A DNA stretch of 64,000 nucleotides from JOPF133 sp052144935 (GCA_052144935.1 JBKQPR010000370.1:1-64000); one strand, 5' to 3'. Numbered from the stretch's first letter, positions 28,407 through 37,379 are shown. Notes: generated from the letters alone by a model not told the origin. Numbers and translations are program-made.

Positions 28407-30185
28407 CTATTTCCTGCCGTTCTTTTTCTTTGCGGGCTCGACCGACCGGGCCGCGTCAATCGCCGACTGGGTATGATTGAAGAACCATTGCTGGCCCATC
28501 CCCACCAGATTGCTGGTCAAGTAGTATAGCACCAGCCCGCTGGCGAAGTTATAGAACATGAAGCCGAAAATCAGCGGCATGAACATCATCATCTTCTGCT
28601 GGTTGGGATCGACATTTCCCTGCGGCGTCATCTTCTGCATGTAGAACTGGGTGGCGATCATGATCAGCGGAAGGACGCGGATCGCCAGGTGCTCGGGCTG
28701 GGACAGATCGGTCACCCAAAGCCAGCTTGCGCCGCGCATTTCCACGGAGACCATGAATACCTTATAGAACGCGATGAAGAAGGGGATCTGTATGAGCATG
28801 GGCACGCAGCCGCCCATGGGGTTCACCCCGTACTTCTTGTAGAGGTCCATCACCTCCTGCTGCTGCTGGCCCTTTTTCGGGTCGGTCATTTTCAGCCCGC
28901 GATACTTGTCGTTGATGGCGTCCACCTGCGGCTTGAGGGCCTGCATTTTGCGCATCGACTTCATGTTGGCCAGCTTGACCGGGAACAGCATCAGGTTGAT
29001 GGCGATGGTGACCAGCACGATGGACCAGCCGAAGTTATGGATAAACGCGGAGTTGAACCAGTCGACCAGCAGGAACAAGGGCTTGGCCAAAATGGACAAC
29101 CATCCGAAATCCACCACCTGGGTGAGCTTCGGATTGACGCTGCTCAGCAGGTGCACATCCTTGGGGCCGACGAACAGTTCAAAGCGGTTGCCCGCGTCGC
29201 CCATTTCGCCCACGGCCCCGCCGGGGAAAGCGGCGGGTTTCTCCTCCAGGGGTGTCCGCACGGTATCGGCTAAGGTGACCACTTCCAGGTTTCCGGCGCC
29301 GGGCGGCGGCAGAAACACGGCCGCGAAGTAAGCGTCGGCCATGCCGGCGAAGGAGAAGTTCCCGGTGGCGGTCACGGGGCCGTTCTTGGCGGCGCGGGCG
29401 TTCGGCTCCGACAGCTTGTTGGCGGCGACATCGAAATAGAGCGTCCGCTCGCTCGCCGAGGCGTTGGTCACGGTGAGATCGCCGAAGCCGCCGCGCCATT
29501 CGATCAGGTGGGCCAGCGGCTTGCCGTCCAGGGTGGCCTCGGTGGAGATCTGCGCCACGTAACTGTTCTTCACAAACCGGAAAACTTTACGCACACTGGT
29601 GTGGCCGTCGGAAAAGGCGTAAGTGACGCCCAGCCCGTCGGGGTCCACCGCTTGTGTGTAGTAGGCCCAGTTGACCTTGGCGGTGGGCTGCGTGCCGGGG
29701 AAGTAGAGCGAGAAGGGGAACTCCAGGCCGGACGCCGGATTCAGCAGATCGAGGGTCTTTTCGTCGTTTCCCTTGTACTTCTTCAGCAGCCAGCTACGGA
29801 CATTCGCGCCCTGGTTGCTGAAAACCACCCGGAAGAGGTTGGTGTCGATGACGAAGGGCGGTTCCTCGTGCTCCTTGGTGGCGCCGGGGACTGCGGCCGC
29901 GGGCGCCGTCTGGCCCGCCTCGGCCGCGGGCGCCGCGGCTATGGGAGCTGCCGCGGGCGCCGCGGCTATGGGAGCTGCCGCGGCAGGCGCCGCGGGCGTG
30001 GTGGTGATGGCGGCCGGGGATGCCGGAGCCTTTTTGGCCGCCGGGGATTCCGGGGTCTTGAGAAAGTAGGGGGTGACAAACATCACCGCCCCCATCAGGA
30101 GAAAGGCCAGCAACAGCCGCATCTCCATCGACATGTCCTTAGGCGGTTGCCCTGGGCTGTTACCGCCTTTTACCGAGTCGGCCAT
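28407..30185 (-). CDS. yidC: Membrane protein insertase YidC
   Basis: The 592-residue protein has an N-terminal transmembrane helix (LLLAFLLMGAVMFVTPYFL), an Ala/Pro-rich linker (about residues 45-95) that includes short tandem repeats, the periplasmic beta domain (FVIDTNLFRVVFSNQGANVR), and the C-terminal insertase core with PVKLANMKSMRKMQALKPQV, GGCVPMLIQIPFFIAFYKVF and WFFNHTQSAIDAA. It inserts membrane proteins alone or with Sec. It begins 30 bp after yidD. The tail lacks the long basic extension of some gram-positive homologues. Confidence 0.96.
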   Translation of the reverse strand: MADSVKGGNSPGQPPKDMSMEMRLLLAFLLMGAVMFVTPYFLKTPESPAAKKAPASPAAITTTPAAPAAAAPIAAAPAAAPIAAAPAAEAGQTAPAAAVPGATKEHEEPPFVIDTNLFRVVFSNQGANVRSWLLKKYKGNDEKTLDLLNPASGLEFPFSLYFPGTQPTAKVNWAYYTQAVDPDGLGVTYAFSDGHTSVRKVFRFVKNSYVAQISTEATLDGKPLAHLIEWRGGFGDLTVTNASASERTLYFDVAANKLSEPNARAAKNGPVTATGNFSFAGMADAYFAAVFLPPPGAGNLEVVTLADTVRTPLEEKPAAFPGGAVGEMGDAGNRFELFVGPKDVHLLSSVNPKLTQVVDFGWLSILAKPLFLLVDWFNSAFIHNFGWSIVLVTIAINLMLFPVKLANMKSMRKMQALKPQVDAINDKYRGLKMTDPKKGQQQQEVMDLYKKYGVNPMGGCVPMLIQIPFFIAFYKVFMVSVEMRGASWLWVTDLSQPEHLAIRVLPLIMIATQFYMQKMTPQGNVDPNQQKMMMFMPLIFGFMFYNFASGLVLYYLTSNLVGMGQQWFFNHTQSAIDAARSVEPAKKKNGRK

Positions 30186-30215
30186 TCCATCAATCCGTTC
30201 GCAAAAACCTGGGCG

Positions 30216-30410
30216 TTACCGTACGGGATCGTAACCGCCGGCATGAAAAGGATGGCAGCGCGCCAACCGGCGCAGGCCCATCCACACTCCCCGCACTACG
30301 CCGTGCCGCGCGACCGCTTCGCTCATGTATTCCGAACATGTGGGATAGAAGCGGCACGCCGAGGGCAATAGCGGGGAGACACACAATTTATATACGCGGA
30401 GGGTCCGCAT
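30216..30410 (-). CDS. yidD: Membrane insertion factor YidD
   Basis: The product is 64 residues. The signature YKLCVSPLLPSACRFYPTCS is complete, with the three conserved Cys and the ending RLARCHPFHAGGYDPV. ATG at 30410 overlaps the rnpA stop by one base (TAATG), which supports this start over longer frames. Known homologues assist YidC-dependent insertion. Confidence 0.92.
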   Translation of the reverse strand: MRTLRVYKLCVSPLLPSACRFYPTCSEYMSEAVARHGVVRGVWMGLRRLARCHPFHAGGYDPVR

Positions 30411-30754
30411 TATGATCCATTGCAGCGCCCGAACAGGCGTTCCACTTCGCATTCGATCTCCGCCAGGGGAGCCTCCAATGCTTTGCGCCGCGGATTGATG
30501 ACGATGGACCAATGCGGATTCAACCGATCCAGATGGCCGCGTACGGCCTCGCGGACACGCCGCTTGATACGGTTCCGCACCACGGCCTTTCCGAGGGCGC
30601 GGGGCACCGTGAAACCAATGTGGGGACCATCCGGCTGCGGCTCGCGTACGCAGAACGCGGCGAAGAGCGGGCCACTGAAGCGGCTACCGTGGTCGTAAAC
30701 TCTTCGGAAATCTTTGGATCGCAGCAGGCGGACACGTTTCGGAAAACCTGAGAT
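30410..30754 (-). CDS. rnpA: Ribonuclease P protein component, no canonical start codon
   Basis: The sequence FPKRVRLLRSKDFRRVYDHG to HIGFTVPRALGKAVVRNRIK, then RRVREAVR, is RnpA. The frame upstream of FPKR contains no ATG, GTG or TTG before the rpmH region. An ATC at 30754 has GAGAGG about 7 bases upstream and would give 114 residues, a normal length. An internal GTG at 30607 would lose the conserved N-terminal half. Either a rare ATC start is used or a sequencing error removed the start. The protein binds RNase P RNA for tRNA maturation. Confidence 0.75.
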   Translation of the reverse strand: MSGFPKRVRLLRSKDFRRVYDHGSRFSGPLFAAFCVREPQPDGPHIGFTVPRALGKAVVRNRIKRRVREAVRGHLDRLNPHWSIVINPRRKALEAPLAEIECEVERLFGRCNGS

Positions 30755-30758
30755 GAAT

Positions 30759-30908
30759 CTACCTCTCGGAGCTGACCGTGAGCTTTTTGCGCCCGCGCGC
30801 GCGGCGGCGGGCCAACACCGCCCGTCCGTTCTTGGTTTCCATACGGGACCGGAATCCGTGCGTCTTGGCGCGGTGACGATTATTCGGTTGAAAAGTACGT
30901 TTCGGCAT
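30759..30908 (-). CDS. rpmH: Ribosomal protein bL34
   Basis: The 49-residue basic protein starts MPKRTFQPNNRHRAKTHGFR and ends RARGRKKLTVSSER, diagnostic of bL34. It is the first gene of the rpmH-rnpA-yidD-yidC-jag-mnmE cluster. A TATACT box at 30925-30930 on the minus strand could be its -10 element; the -35 is weak. Confidence 0.95.
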   Translation of the reverse strand: MPKRTFQPNNRHRAKTHGFRSRMETKNGRAVLARRRARGRKKLTVSSER

Positions 30909-31054
30909 TTGCGTTCAATTACTTAGTATAGTGCAAGCGGGGGCCGCGCGTCTCGGGGGGTGCGGGCGGAAACTGCCGGCTCGAGTGCTGGCTGAATATT
31001 TTCAATGAGTTAGAGCGGGATGGCGGTACCCGGACGGCGGCGTATGATGGTCTT

Positions 31055-31596
31055 ATGGATACGCCCACGCTGTTGACATGGGAGGAATTCGAGCAGACGC
31101 CCGAGCATGAGGGCAGCAGGAACTGCTCAGGGGCGAGTTGTTGGAGGTGCCTCCGGCGAGAGCCCGGGATCACGATATCGCCGAAGCGCTCTTCTGGCTC
31201 CTCAGGGCGGCCGTGCGGAGCGCTCATGAGCGAGGCCAGGCGGCATCGCTCGGCCGCGTCTGGTTTCACTTAGGCTATAAGCTGGGCGATAGAAGCTGGC
31301 TCAAGCCGGAAGTGAGCGTCACGCATACTGTGCAGCGGGAGGGCGACTATATGGGGGACGCCCCCGCCATCGCCATCGAAGTGATTTCATCGGACGACAC
31401 TCCGCGAACATTGGCGATCAAGACCGAACTCTACTTCGACTTCGGCGCTCGCGAATTGTGGCGCGTATCGCGCGACCAGGGGCACGTGGTCGTTCATGTG
31501 GCGGGAGCCGGCAGCCCGGTCACCATCCGCGACCTAGTCACGACCCCGCTCCTGCCGGGCTTCACGCTGAACGTACAGGAGATTCTGAGCGTATGA
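31055..31596 (+). pseudogene. Uma2-family protein, copy 1, frameshifted
   Basis: The N-terminal TPTLLTWEEFEQTPEHEG is in one frame and the rest, from LLEVPPARARDHDIAEALFW to TPLLPGFTLNVQEILSV, is in another. Alignment with copy 2 shows one missing base near 31110-31130. The putative PD-(D/E)xK nuclease residues are present in the second frame (KPEVSV, AIAIEVISSD, IKTELYFDFGARELW). It would be non-functional if the shift is real. Confidence 0.8.
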
Positions 31597-32144
31597 TTGA
31601 TCCTATGGCTACCACGACACTGCTGACGTGGGAGGAATTCGAGCAGTTGCCCGATCGGGACGGCAAGCGCGAGCTGCTGAAGGGAGAATTGATCGAATTG
31701 CCACCACCGACTTTCCGCCACGATGAGATTGCCCACGGGACGCGCGACCGCTTGAAGGTCGCGTTGCGGAGGGCTCATGCGCGCCGACAAGCGCGTGGCT
31801 TGGGATCCGCGTACGTTGGGGTGGGCTATCTGCTTGGGGGTATAAGCTGGCTCCAGCCGGATGTGAGCGTTACACACGCCGAGCAGACGAAGCGGAAGTA
31901 TATGGAAGGCTCCCCCGCCATCGCCATTGAAGTAGTTTCGCCGAGCAACACTCCGCAAACCCTGGCAGAAAAGACCGCCACCTATTTCAAGTTCGGCGCC
32001 CTGGAGGTCTGGCACTTCTACCCCGATGAACGCCACGTGGTAGTCCATGTGGCCGGCGCCGAGCCGGTCACCATCCGCGACTTCGTCACAACCACGCTGC
32101 TGCCCGGCTTCACCCTGAACGTGCAGGAGATCCTGAGCGTGTGA
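31593..32144 (+). CDS. Uma2-family putative endonuclease, copy 2
   Basis: The 183-residue product overlaps the preceding stop (ATGA); a second in-frame ATG lies at 31605. Uma2 motifs are complete: TLLTWEEFEQLPDRDGKREL, LQPDVSVTHA, PAIAIEVVSPSNTPQ, and EKTATYFKFGALEVWHFYPD with the nuclease-type Asp, Glu and Lys. The fold is related to restriction endonucleases. These genes multiply in cyanobacteria and acidobacteria, but their biological role is unknown. Confidence 0.85.
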   Translation: MIDPMATTTLLTWEEFEQLPDRDGKRELLKGELIELPPPTFRHDEIAHGTRDRLKVALRRAHARRQARGLGSAYVGVGYLLGGISWLQPDVSVTHAEQTKRKYMEGSPAIAIEVVSPSNTPQTLAEKTATYFKFGALEVWHFYPDERHVVVHVAGAEPVTIRDFVTTTLLPGFTLNVQEILSV

Positions 32145-32625
32145 CGACGGATCCCATGACCGCCTCCCCTTTGCTGGCGTGGCTAGAGTTCGATCCCTTG
32201 TCCGATCGGATCGCCCGCCGGATAGTCCCTCTTTTATGCGCCGCCCTGGAGCAGTCCCATGCGCGCGGAGAAGCGCTCCGCCTAGGCGAGGCACGCATTC
32301 AAAGGGGCTATTCGGTGGGTACCGATTCTGGGTCCATCCGGATGCCAGCGTCACGCACGCCGGGCACATCCCGCGGGATTACATGGATGGTTCCCCCGCC
32401 ATCGTCATCGAAGTGGTCTTGCCAAGCGACACACCGCGAAGACTGGCCCTTTGGACCTCCATCTACTTCGGGTCCGGCGCCCTCGAAGTGTGGCACGCGT
32501 ACCCCGAGGAACGCCAGGTGGTGGTGCATGTGCCCGGCGCCGAGCCGGTCACCGTCCGCGACTTCGTAACAACCCCGCTGATCCCCGGTTTCGCGCTGGA
32601 TGTGCAGGGGATCCTCAGCATATGA
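32141..32625 (+). pseudogene. Uma2-family protein, copy 3, deleted and frameshifted
   Basis: It starts with TASPLLAWLEFDPLSDR and then lacks about 30 codons that copies 2 and 4 have. The frame changes after GEARIQRGYS, and the C-terminal part from DASVTHAGHIPRDYMDGSPA to TPLIPGFALDVQGILSI lies in another frame. It overlaps the copy 2 stop by 4 bases and the copy 4 start by 4 bases. Confidence 0.8.
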
Positions 32626-33176
32626 TGGATCGTATGGCGACCACGACGCTGCTGACGTGGGAGGAATTCGAGCGGTTGCCCGATCGGTCTGGTAAGCGCG
32701 AACTGCTGAAGGGAGAATTGATCGAGTTGCCTCCACCGAAAGACCGGCACAACGAGAGAGCGCATCGGATCCTCTTCCGGCTGTGCGCTGCCCTTGAGGA
32801 AGCTCATGCGCGAGGAGAAGCGCTCGGCTTGGGTGAAGCGCGTCTCGAGAGGGGCTATCAGCTTGGGGGCGAAAACTGGCTCCAGCCGGATGTAAGCGTC
32901 ACCCATGCCGGGCAGACGATCAAGGATTATGCGGAAGGCTCCCCCGCCATCGCCATCGAAGTGGTTTCGCCGGGCAACACCCCGCAAGCCCTGGCCAACA
33001 AGACCCGTACCTATCTCGAGTTCGGCGCCCTCGAAGTCTGGCATTTCTACCCCGACGAACGCCACGTGGTGGTGTACGTTGCCGGCGCCGCGGACCCGGT
33101 CATCATCCGCGACTTCCTCACCACCCCGCTGATTCCCGGTTTCACCCTAAACGTCCAGGATATCCTGCGCGATTGA
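32622..33176 (+). CDS. Uma2-family putative endonuclease, copy 4
   Basis: The 184-residue product is intact and very similar to copy 2 (TTLLTWEEFERLPDRSGKRE, LQPDVSVTHAGQ, PAIAIEVVSPGNTPQ, NKTRTYLEFGALEVWHFYPD). ATG at 32622 overlaps the stop of copy 3. The 3' end is 2 bp from the convergent permease gene. Together with copy 2 it is one of two complete members of the array. Confidence 0.85.
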   Translation: MMDRMATTTLLTWEEFERLPDRSGKRELLKGELIELPPPKDRHNERAHRILFRLCAALEEAHARGEALGLGEARLERGYQLGGENWLQPDVSVTHAGQTIKDYAEGSPAIAIEVVSPGNTPQALANKTRTYLEFGALEVWHFYPDERHVVVYVAGAADPVIIRDFLTTPLIPGFTLNVQDILRD

Positions 33177-33178
33177 CC

Positions 33179-34726
33179 CTACTTCCCGCTGACCGCCAGG
33201 GTGCTGTGGCGCCGGCTCCATAGAAAGTAAATCACCAGCCCTATCACCAGCCACAGGAAAAAGCGAATCCAGGTCAGGATCGGCAGGCCCGCCATCAGCA
33301 ACACGCAGAAGAACAGGCTGAGCACCGGCGCGGACAGCCCCAGGGGCGCCGTGAAGCCGCGCCGCCGGTCGGGCTCGCGGTAGCGCAGGATGATCACCCC
33401 CGCCGAGACCAGCACAAACGCAAACAGGGTGCCGATATTGGAAAGATCGGCCAGTGTCCCAATGTCCAGAATGCCTGCCGGGACGCCCACCACAAAGCCC
33501 GCGATCCAGGTGGCCGCCGAGGGCGTGCGGAAGCGCGGATGCACCTTGCCGAAGAAGCGCGGCAGCAAGCCGTCGCGCGACATCGCAAACCACACCCGCG
33601 CCTGGCCCAGTTGAAACACCAGCAACGACGAGATCATCCCCATCATGGCCCCGAACAGCACCGCCAGCCGCGTCCAGTGCAAGGTGAGCGAATGATTGGC
33701 CGCTCCCAGCTTCTTCATGGCGTTGACCACCGGCGCGGGATCGTCGATCACGGACTGCCAGGGCACGATTCCCGTAAGCACCACGGCCACCGCGATGTAC
33801 AGCACCGTGCAGACAATCAGCGTGGCGATGATCCCGATGGGCAGATCGCGCTGCGGGTTCCTGGCTTCCTCGGCGGCCGTCGAAACCGAGTCGAAACCAA
33901 TGTAAGTGAAGAAGATGATGGAGCCGCCGGTAAGCACGCCCGACCAACCCTCCGGAACGAACGGATGGTAGTTCGATGGGTGGATATACTGGATGCCCAC
34001 GAAGACGAATGCCAGGATGGCGGCGATTTTCAGCAGCACCATGACGTTGTTGGTGTCGGCCGATTCCTGTATGCCGCGCACCAACACCATAGTGAGCAGC
34101 ATCACCACCAGGAAGGCCGGTATGTTGAAGCCGAAATGCCAGCCCCCGGCATAGAGCGTCGCGCCTTTGAGGTCGGTCATGCCGCCGGGCAGATAGGCGG
34201 GCGAGATCCACCGCGGGTCGGGATGCCAGCCAAACCAATCGAACAGATCCACCAGGTGCGCGGCGAACCCCACGCTGACGGCCATGTTACTGACGGCGTA
34301 CTCCAGGATCAGGTCCCAGCCTATGATCCAGGCGATCAGCTCGCCCATGGTGGCGTAGGTATAGGTGTACGCGCTGCCGGCGATGGGAATCATGGAGGCC
34401 AGCTCGGCATAGCAAAGGCCCGTAAACGTGCACACAATCGCCACCAGAAGCAGCGAAATGGCGATCGCGGGTCCGGCGCCGGGGCGGCCCAGCGTGGCCG
34501 CGTGGTGCACCAGGTAATCCGCCAGCGGTGCGTTCAGGATGGAAGAAGTATCGAACTTCTGGCCGGCGATGGCGGTCCCGATCACGGTGAAGATGCCGCT
34601 GCCGATGACCGCTCCGATGCCCAGAGAAGTAAGGCTCCAGGGACCCAGCGTGCGCTTGAGCTTTCTGTCCGGATCCTCCGCGTCGGCGATCAACAGGTCG
34701 ATGCTTTTCTTCCGGAATAGGCTCAA
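33179..34726 (-). CDS. APC-superfamily amino-acid permease
   Basis: The product is 515 residues with about 12-14 transmembrane helices. The start chosen is TTG 34726, which has GAGGGA about 8 bases upstream and gives MSLFRKKSIDLLIADAED; a GTG at 34750 lies within a palindromic repeat and is less likely. Typical motifs are LKRTLGPWSLTSLGIGAVIG, IAGSAYTYTYATMGELIAWI and GWDLILEY. These indicate the cationic amino-acid transporter (CAT) group. It moves amino acids across the inner membrane; specificity is unknown. A DUF4-like C-terminal extension is absent. Confidence 0.9.
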   Translation of the reverse strand: MSLFRKKSIDLLIADAEDPDRKLKRTLGPWSLTSLGIGAVIGSGIFTVIGTAIAGQKFDTSSILNAPLADYLVHHAATLGRPGAGPAIAISLLLVAIVCTFTGLCYAELASMIPIAGSAYTYTYATMGELIAWIIGWDLILEYAVSNMAVSVGFAAHLVDLFDWFGWHPDPRWISPAYLPGGMTDLKGATLYAGGWHFGFNIPAFLVVMLLTMVLVRGIQESADTNNVMVLLKIAAILAFVFVGIQYIHPSNYHPFVPEGWSGVLTGGSIIFFTYIGFDSVSTAAEEARNPQRDLPIGIIATLIVCTVLYIAVAVVLTGIVPWQSVIDDPAPVVNAMKKLGAANHSLTLHWTRLAVLFGAMMGMISSLLVFQLGQARVWFAMSRDGLLPRFFGKVHPRFRTPSAATWIAGFVVGVPAGILDIGTLADLSNIGTLFAFVLVSAGVIILRYREPDRRRGFTAPLGLSAPVLSLFFCVLLMAGLPILTWIRFFLWLVIGLVIYFLWSRRHSTLAVSGK

Positions 34727-34749
34727 GCCGATGTCCCTCAAGGGCCTCA

Positions 34750-34856
34750 CTCACCGCAGAGACGCGGAGAACACAGAGAAAGCGCGGAGAAGACCCCTTT
34801 GTTTTTCTCTTCTTTTCTCCGTGCTTCCTCCGTGTTCTCCGCGTCTCCGCGGTGAG
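34750..34856. repeat. Dispersed palindrome (CACCGCGGAGACGCGGAG family)
   Basis: The left arm (CTCACCGCAGAGACGCGGAG) and right arm (CTCCGCGTCTCCGCGGTGAG) are inverted with one mismatch, and the interior continues to pair. It is a full-length relative of 21974-22082 and lies between the permease and the small basic gene. Confidence 0.85.
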
Positions 34857-34872
34857 AACGAACGGCGCACCC

Positions 34873-35031
34873 TTACCGCTTACGCTGTCCTTGCGCCTGG
34901 TGGCGGATCTTCCTCTTCTGCGACCCGCGCGCTACTCCGGCGGCGCGCTTGGCCTTCGGGGCGGCCTTCTTGCGCGCCACGCGCTTCAACTTCTTGCGTT
35001 CGATTTTGTCGGTAACGTTCTTCGTGTTCAT
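34873..35031 (-). CDS. 52-residue Lys/Arg-rich protein coupled to the helicase gene
   Basis: The frame (MNTKNVTDKIERKKLKRVAR to QKRKIRHQAQGQRKR) begins at ATG 35031, which overlaps the TGA of the UvrD/PcrA gene (ATGA). About 40 percent of residues are Lys or Arg, so a nucleic-acid-binding role is possible. Such composition can also arise by chance, but the exact coupling argues for a real gene. No family is recognised. Confidence 0.55.
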   Translation of the reverse strand: MNTKNVTDKIERKKLKRVARKKAAPKAKRAAGVARGSQKRKIRHQAQGQRKR

Positions 35032-37379
35032 CAGCTTCTTTTCAGTCCTGCGTACTTTTCGACGAGCTTCTTCAGCCCGAAACGAGGGAAGTTTACTGTG
35101 ATCTTAGCATCATCGCCCTCGCCCTCGCGGCGTACTACCGTGCCGGTGCCGTACTTGGGGTGTTCCACAGTCATTCCGGTGCGCGCGCCGCGGCGCACCG
35201 GCGGAGCGGCGGCAGGTAGCGGCTTGGCCGGCGGAGGGCTGGCGGCGGGCGGCTGCGGGTGCGGCGGCGCCAACGCTCCCGGCTTCGCGTTGGGGTTGAA
35301 CGGCTTGCCGCGCTCCCCAAAGAACTGCGAAATGTTCTCCAGGGAATTGTAAGTCTTGCCGGTGAAGGTGTTGCGGCGCGCCGCCTGGCGCGCTGCCTCG
35401 CGTTCGCCGTAGAGATCGATTTCGCCCGGTTCGTCGCGCACACCCAGATCGGCGATCAGATGCGCGGGGATCTCGCTCAGGAACCAGGACGGCGTGGAGC
35501 GTTCCTGGTCGCCTCCCCCAAAGCGCCTCCGGTACTTGGCCCAGGTCACGATCAGCCTCTTGCGCGCCCGAGTCATCCCCACGTAGCACAGGCGCCGCTC
35601 CTCTTCCAGGGCCGCTTCGGAATCCATCGAGCGGCTGTGCGGGAACAACCCCAATTCCATTCCCGAGAGGAACACCACGGGGAATTCCAGCCCCTTGGCG
35701 TTGTGCAGGGTCATCAGGACCACCGGGGCGGTTTCGTCGAGCGCATCCACTTCGGCCACCAGCGCCGCGTGGTCCAGGAAATCGGCCATGGTCTCGCCGC
35801 GCTGGGCGGCCTCCTCGGCGGCATTCAGCAATTCGTCCAGGTTCTCCATCCGCGCCTCCGCTTCGGGCGTCCTCTCCTGTTCCAACATGCGGCGGTAGCC
35901 GGTGCGGTCCAGAATGTGGCGCAGCAGGTCCGGCAGGGAAGAGGAGTTGGCCACCAGGGAAAGCTCCTGGATCAGGTTGCGGAACGCCACCAGCGAAGAT
36001 TGCGAGCGCGTGGAGAGCGATTGGTCGTCGATCATGCGCTCGATGGCGTCCCACAGGCCCATGCTCTGTTCGCGGGCGAAGCGCTCGATCTGCTCCACAG
36101 TGGTGCGCCCGATGCCGCGCGCCGGCGTGTTGATCACGCGCATCAGGCTGACCGAATCGGTATTCGACGCGGCCAGCTTCAAATACGCCACGGTGTCCTT
36201 GATTTCGCTGCGCTGGTAGAAGCTGAAGCCGCCCACCACGTTGTACTTGCGCCCGTAGCGCCGCAGCGCTTCCTCGATCTGGCGGGATTGCGAATTGGTC
36301 CGGTAAAGCACCGCCACCTGGTCGCCCGGGTGGGAGGCCAGGTGCTTTTCGATACTGTCGGCGATGAACAGGGCTTCGTTCTCGGCGTCGTGCCCGGCGT
36401 ATAGACCCAGCAGATCGCCGGCCCCGGCTTCCGTCCAGAGCTTCTTGCCCTTGCGGGCCTTGTTGTTCTCCACCACCGCGCCGGCGGCCGCCAGTATGTT
36501 CTTGGTGGATCGGTAGTTCTGCTCCAGCCGGATGGTGCGCGCCTTGGGAAAATCGCGCTCGAAATCCAGAATGTTGCGGATGTCCGCGCCGCGCCAGCTA
36601 TAGATCGACTGGTCTTCATCGCCCACCACGCAGAGGTTCTGGTGCGATTCCGAAAGCAGGCGCATCAGCTCGTACTGGCAGCGGTTGGTGTCCTGATATT
36701 CGTCCACCAGCACGTAACTGAGCCGCCGGTTCCAGGCTTCGCGCGTCGGCTGATCGGTGCGCAGCAGGCGCACGGCCTCCAGCAGCAGGTCGTCGAAATC
36801 CAGCGCGTTGGCGTTGCGCAGAGCCTTTTCGTAATCCTGGTAGAGCGCCGCCACGGCTTCGGACTCCTTATTGACGGCCCTCTTATAGAGATCCTCGGGC
36901 GTTTCGCTCAGGTTCTTGGCGTGGCTGATGCGCGAGAGGGCCGCCCGGTACTGCATGAACTCCTTCTCATCCAGGCCCAGGCCGCGGTAGCCCGACTTGA
37001 CGATGCCGAGCTGGTCTTCGTCGTCGTAGATGCTGAACCGGCGGGTGAAGCCCGGGCGCACGCGCGCCAGCGGATCGCCATCGCGGCGCAGCAAGCGCAC
37101 GCAAAACGAGTGGAAGGTGGAGACGTTGGGCGAGGAATCCAGCGGCACGTCCCCCAGCAGAGCGGCCACGCGTTCGCGCATTTCGCCGGCGGCCTTATTC
37201 GTGAAGGTGACCGCCAGAATGGCGGACGGCGGTATGTGCCGCTGGGTAATAATATAGGCGATGCGGTGCGTGATGACCCGGGTTTTGCCGCTGCCCGCGC
37301 CGGCCAGAATGAGCAGCGGCCCCTCGGTATGGGTCACCGCTTCCCGCTGTTGGGCGTTCAGGCCTTTGAGGAAGTCCAT
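35031..37379 (-). CDS. UvrD/PcrA superfamily 1 DNA helicase
   Basis: The 782-residue 3'-5' helicase has Q-motif QREAVTHTEG, Walker A AGAGSGKT (26-33), LVDEYQDTNRCQYELM, VGDEDQSIYSWRGADIRNIL, LEQNYRST, motif V-like TLHNAKGLEFPVVF and motif VI VGMTRARKRL. The C-terminal tail has a Tudor-like end (GMTVEHPKYGTGTVV) found in PcrA. It acts in repair and replication-transcription conflict. The Pro/Ala-rich linker near residue 700 is normal. A tiny basic gene overlaps its stop. Confidence 0.93.
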   Translation of the reverse strand: MDFLKGLNAQQREAVTHTEGPLLILAGAGSGKTRVITHRIAYIITQRHIPPSAILAVTFTNKAAGEMRERVAALLGDVPLDSSPNVSTFHSFCVRLLRRDGDPLARVRPGFTRRFSIYDDEDQLGIVKSGYRGLGLDEKEFMQYRAALSRISHAKNLSETPEDLYKRAVNKESEAVAALYQDYEKALRNANALDFDDLLLEAVRLLRTDQPTREAWNRRLSYVLVDEYQDTNRCQYELMRLLSESHQNLCVVGDEDQSIYSWRGADIRNILDFERDFPKARTIRLEQNYRSTKNILAAAGAVVENNKARKGKKLWTEAGAGDLLGLYAGHDAENEALFIADSIEKHLASHPGDQVAVLYRTNSQSRQIEEALRRYGRKYNVVGGFSFYQRSEIKDTVAYLKLAASNTDSVSLMRVINTPARGIGRTTVEQIERFAREQSMGLWDAIERMIDDQSLSTRSQSSLVAFRNLIQELSLVANSSSLPDLLRHILDRTGYRRMLEQERTPEAEARMENLDELLNAAEEAAQRGETMADFLDHAALVAEVDALDETAPVVLMTLHNAKGLEFPVVFLSGMELGLFPHSRSMDSEAALEEERRLCYVGMTRARKRLIVTWAKYRRRFGGGDQERSTPSWFLSEIPAHLIADLGVRDEPGEIDLYGEREAARQAARRNTFTGKTYNSLENISQFFGERGKPFNPNAKPGALAPPHPQPPAASPPPAKPLPAAAPPVRRGARTGMTVEHPKYGTGTVVRREGEGDDAKITVNFPRFGLKKLVEKYAGLKRS

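Noticed and set aside
30909..31054. Replication origin beside rpmH
   Set aside because: No DnaA boxes or AT-rich unwinding element are visible, and dnaA is absent.
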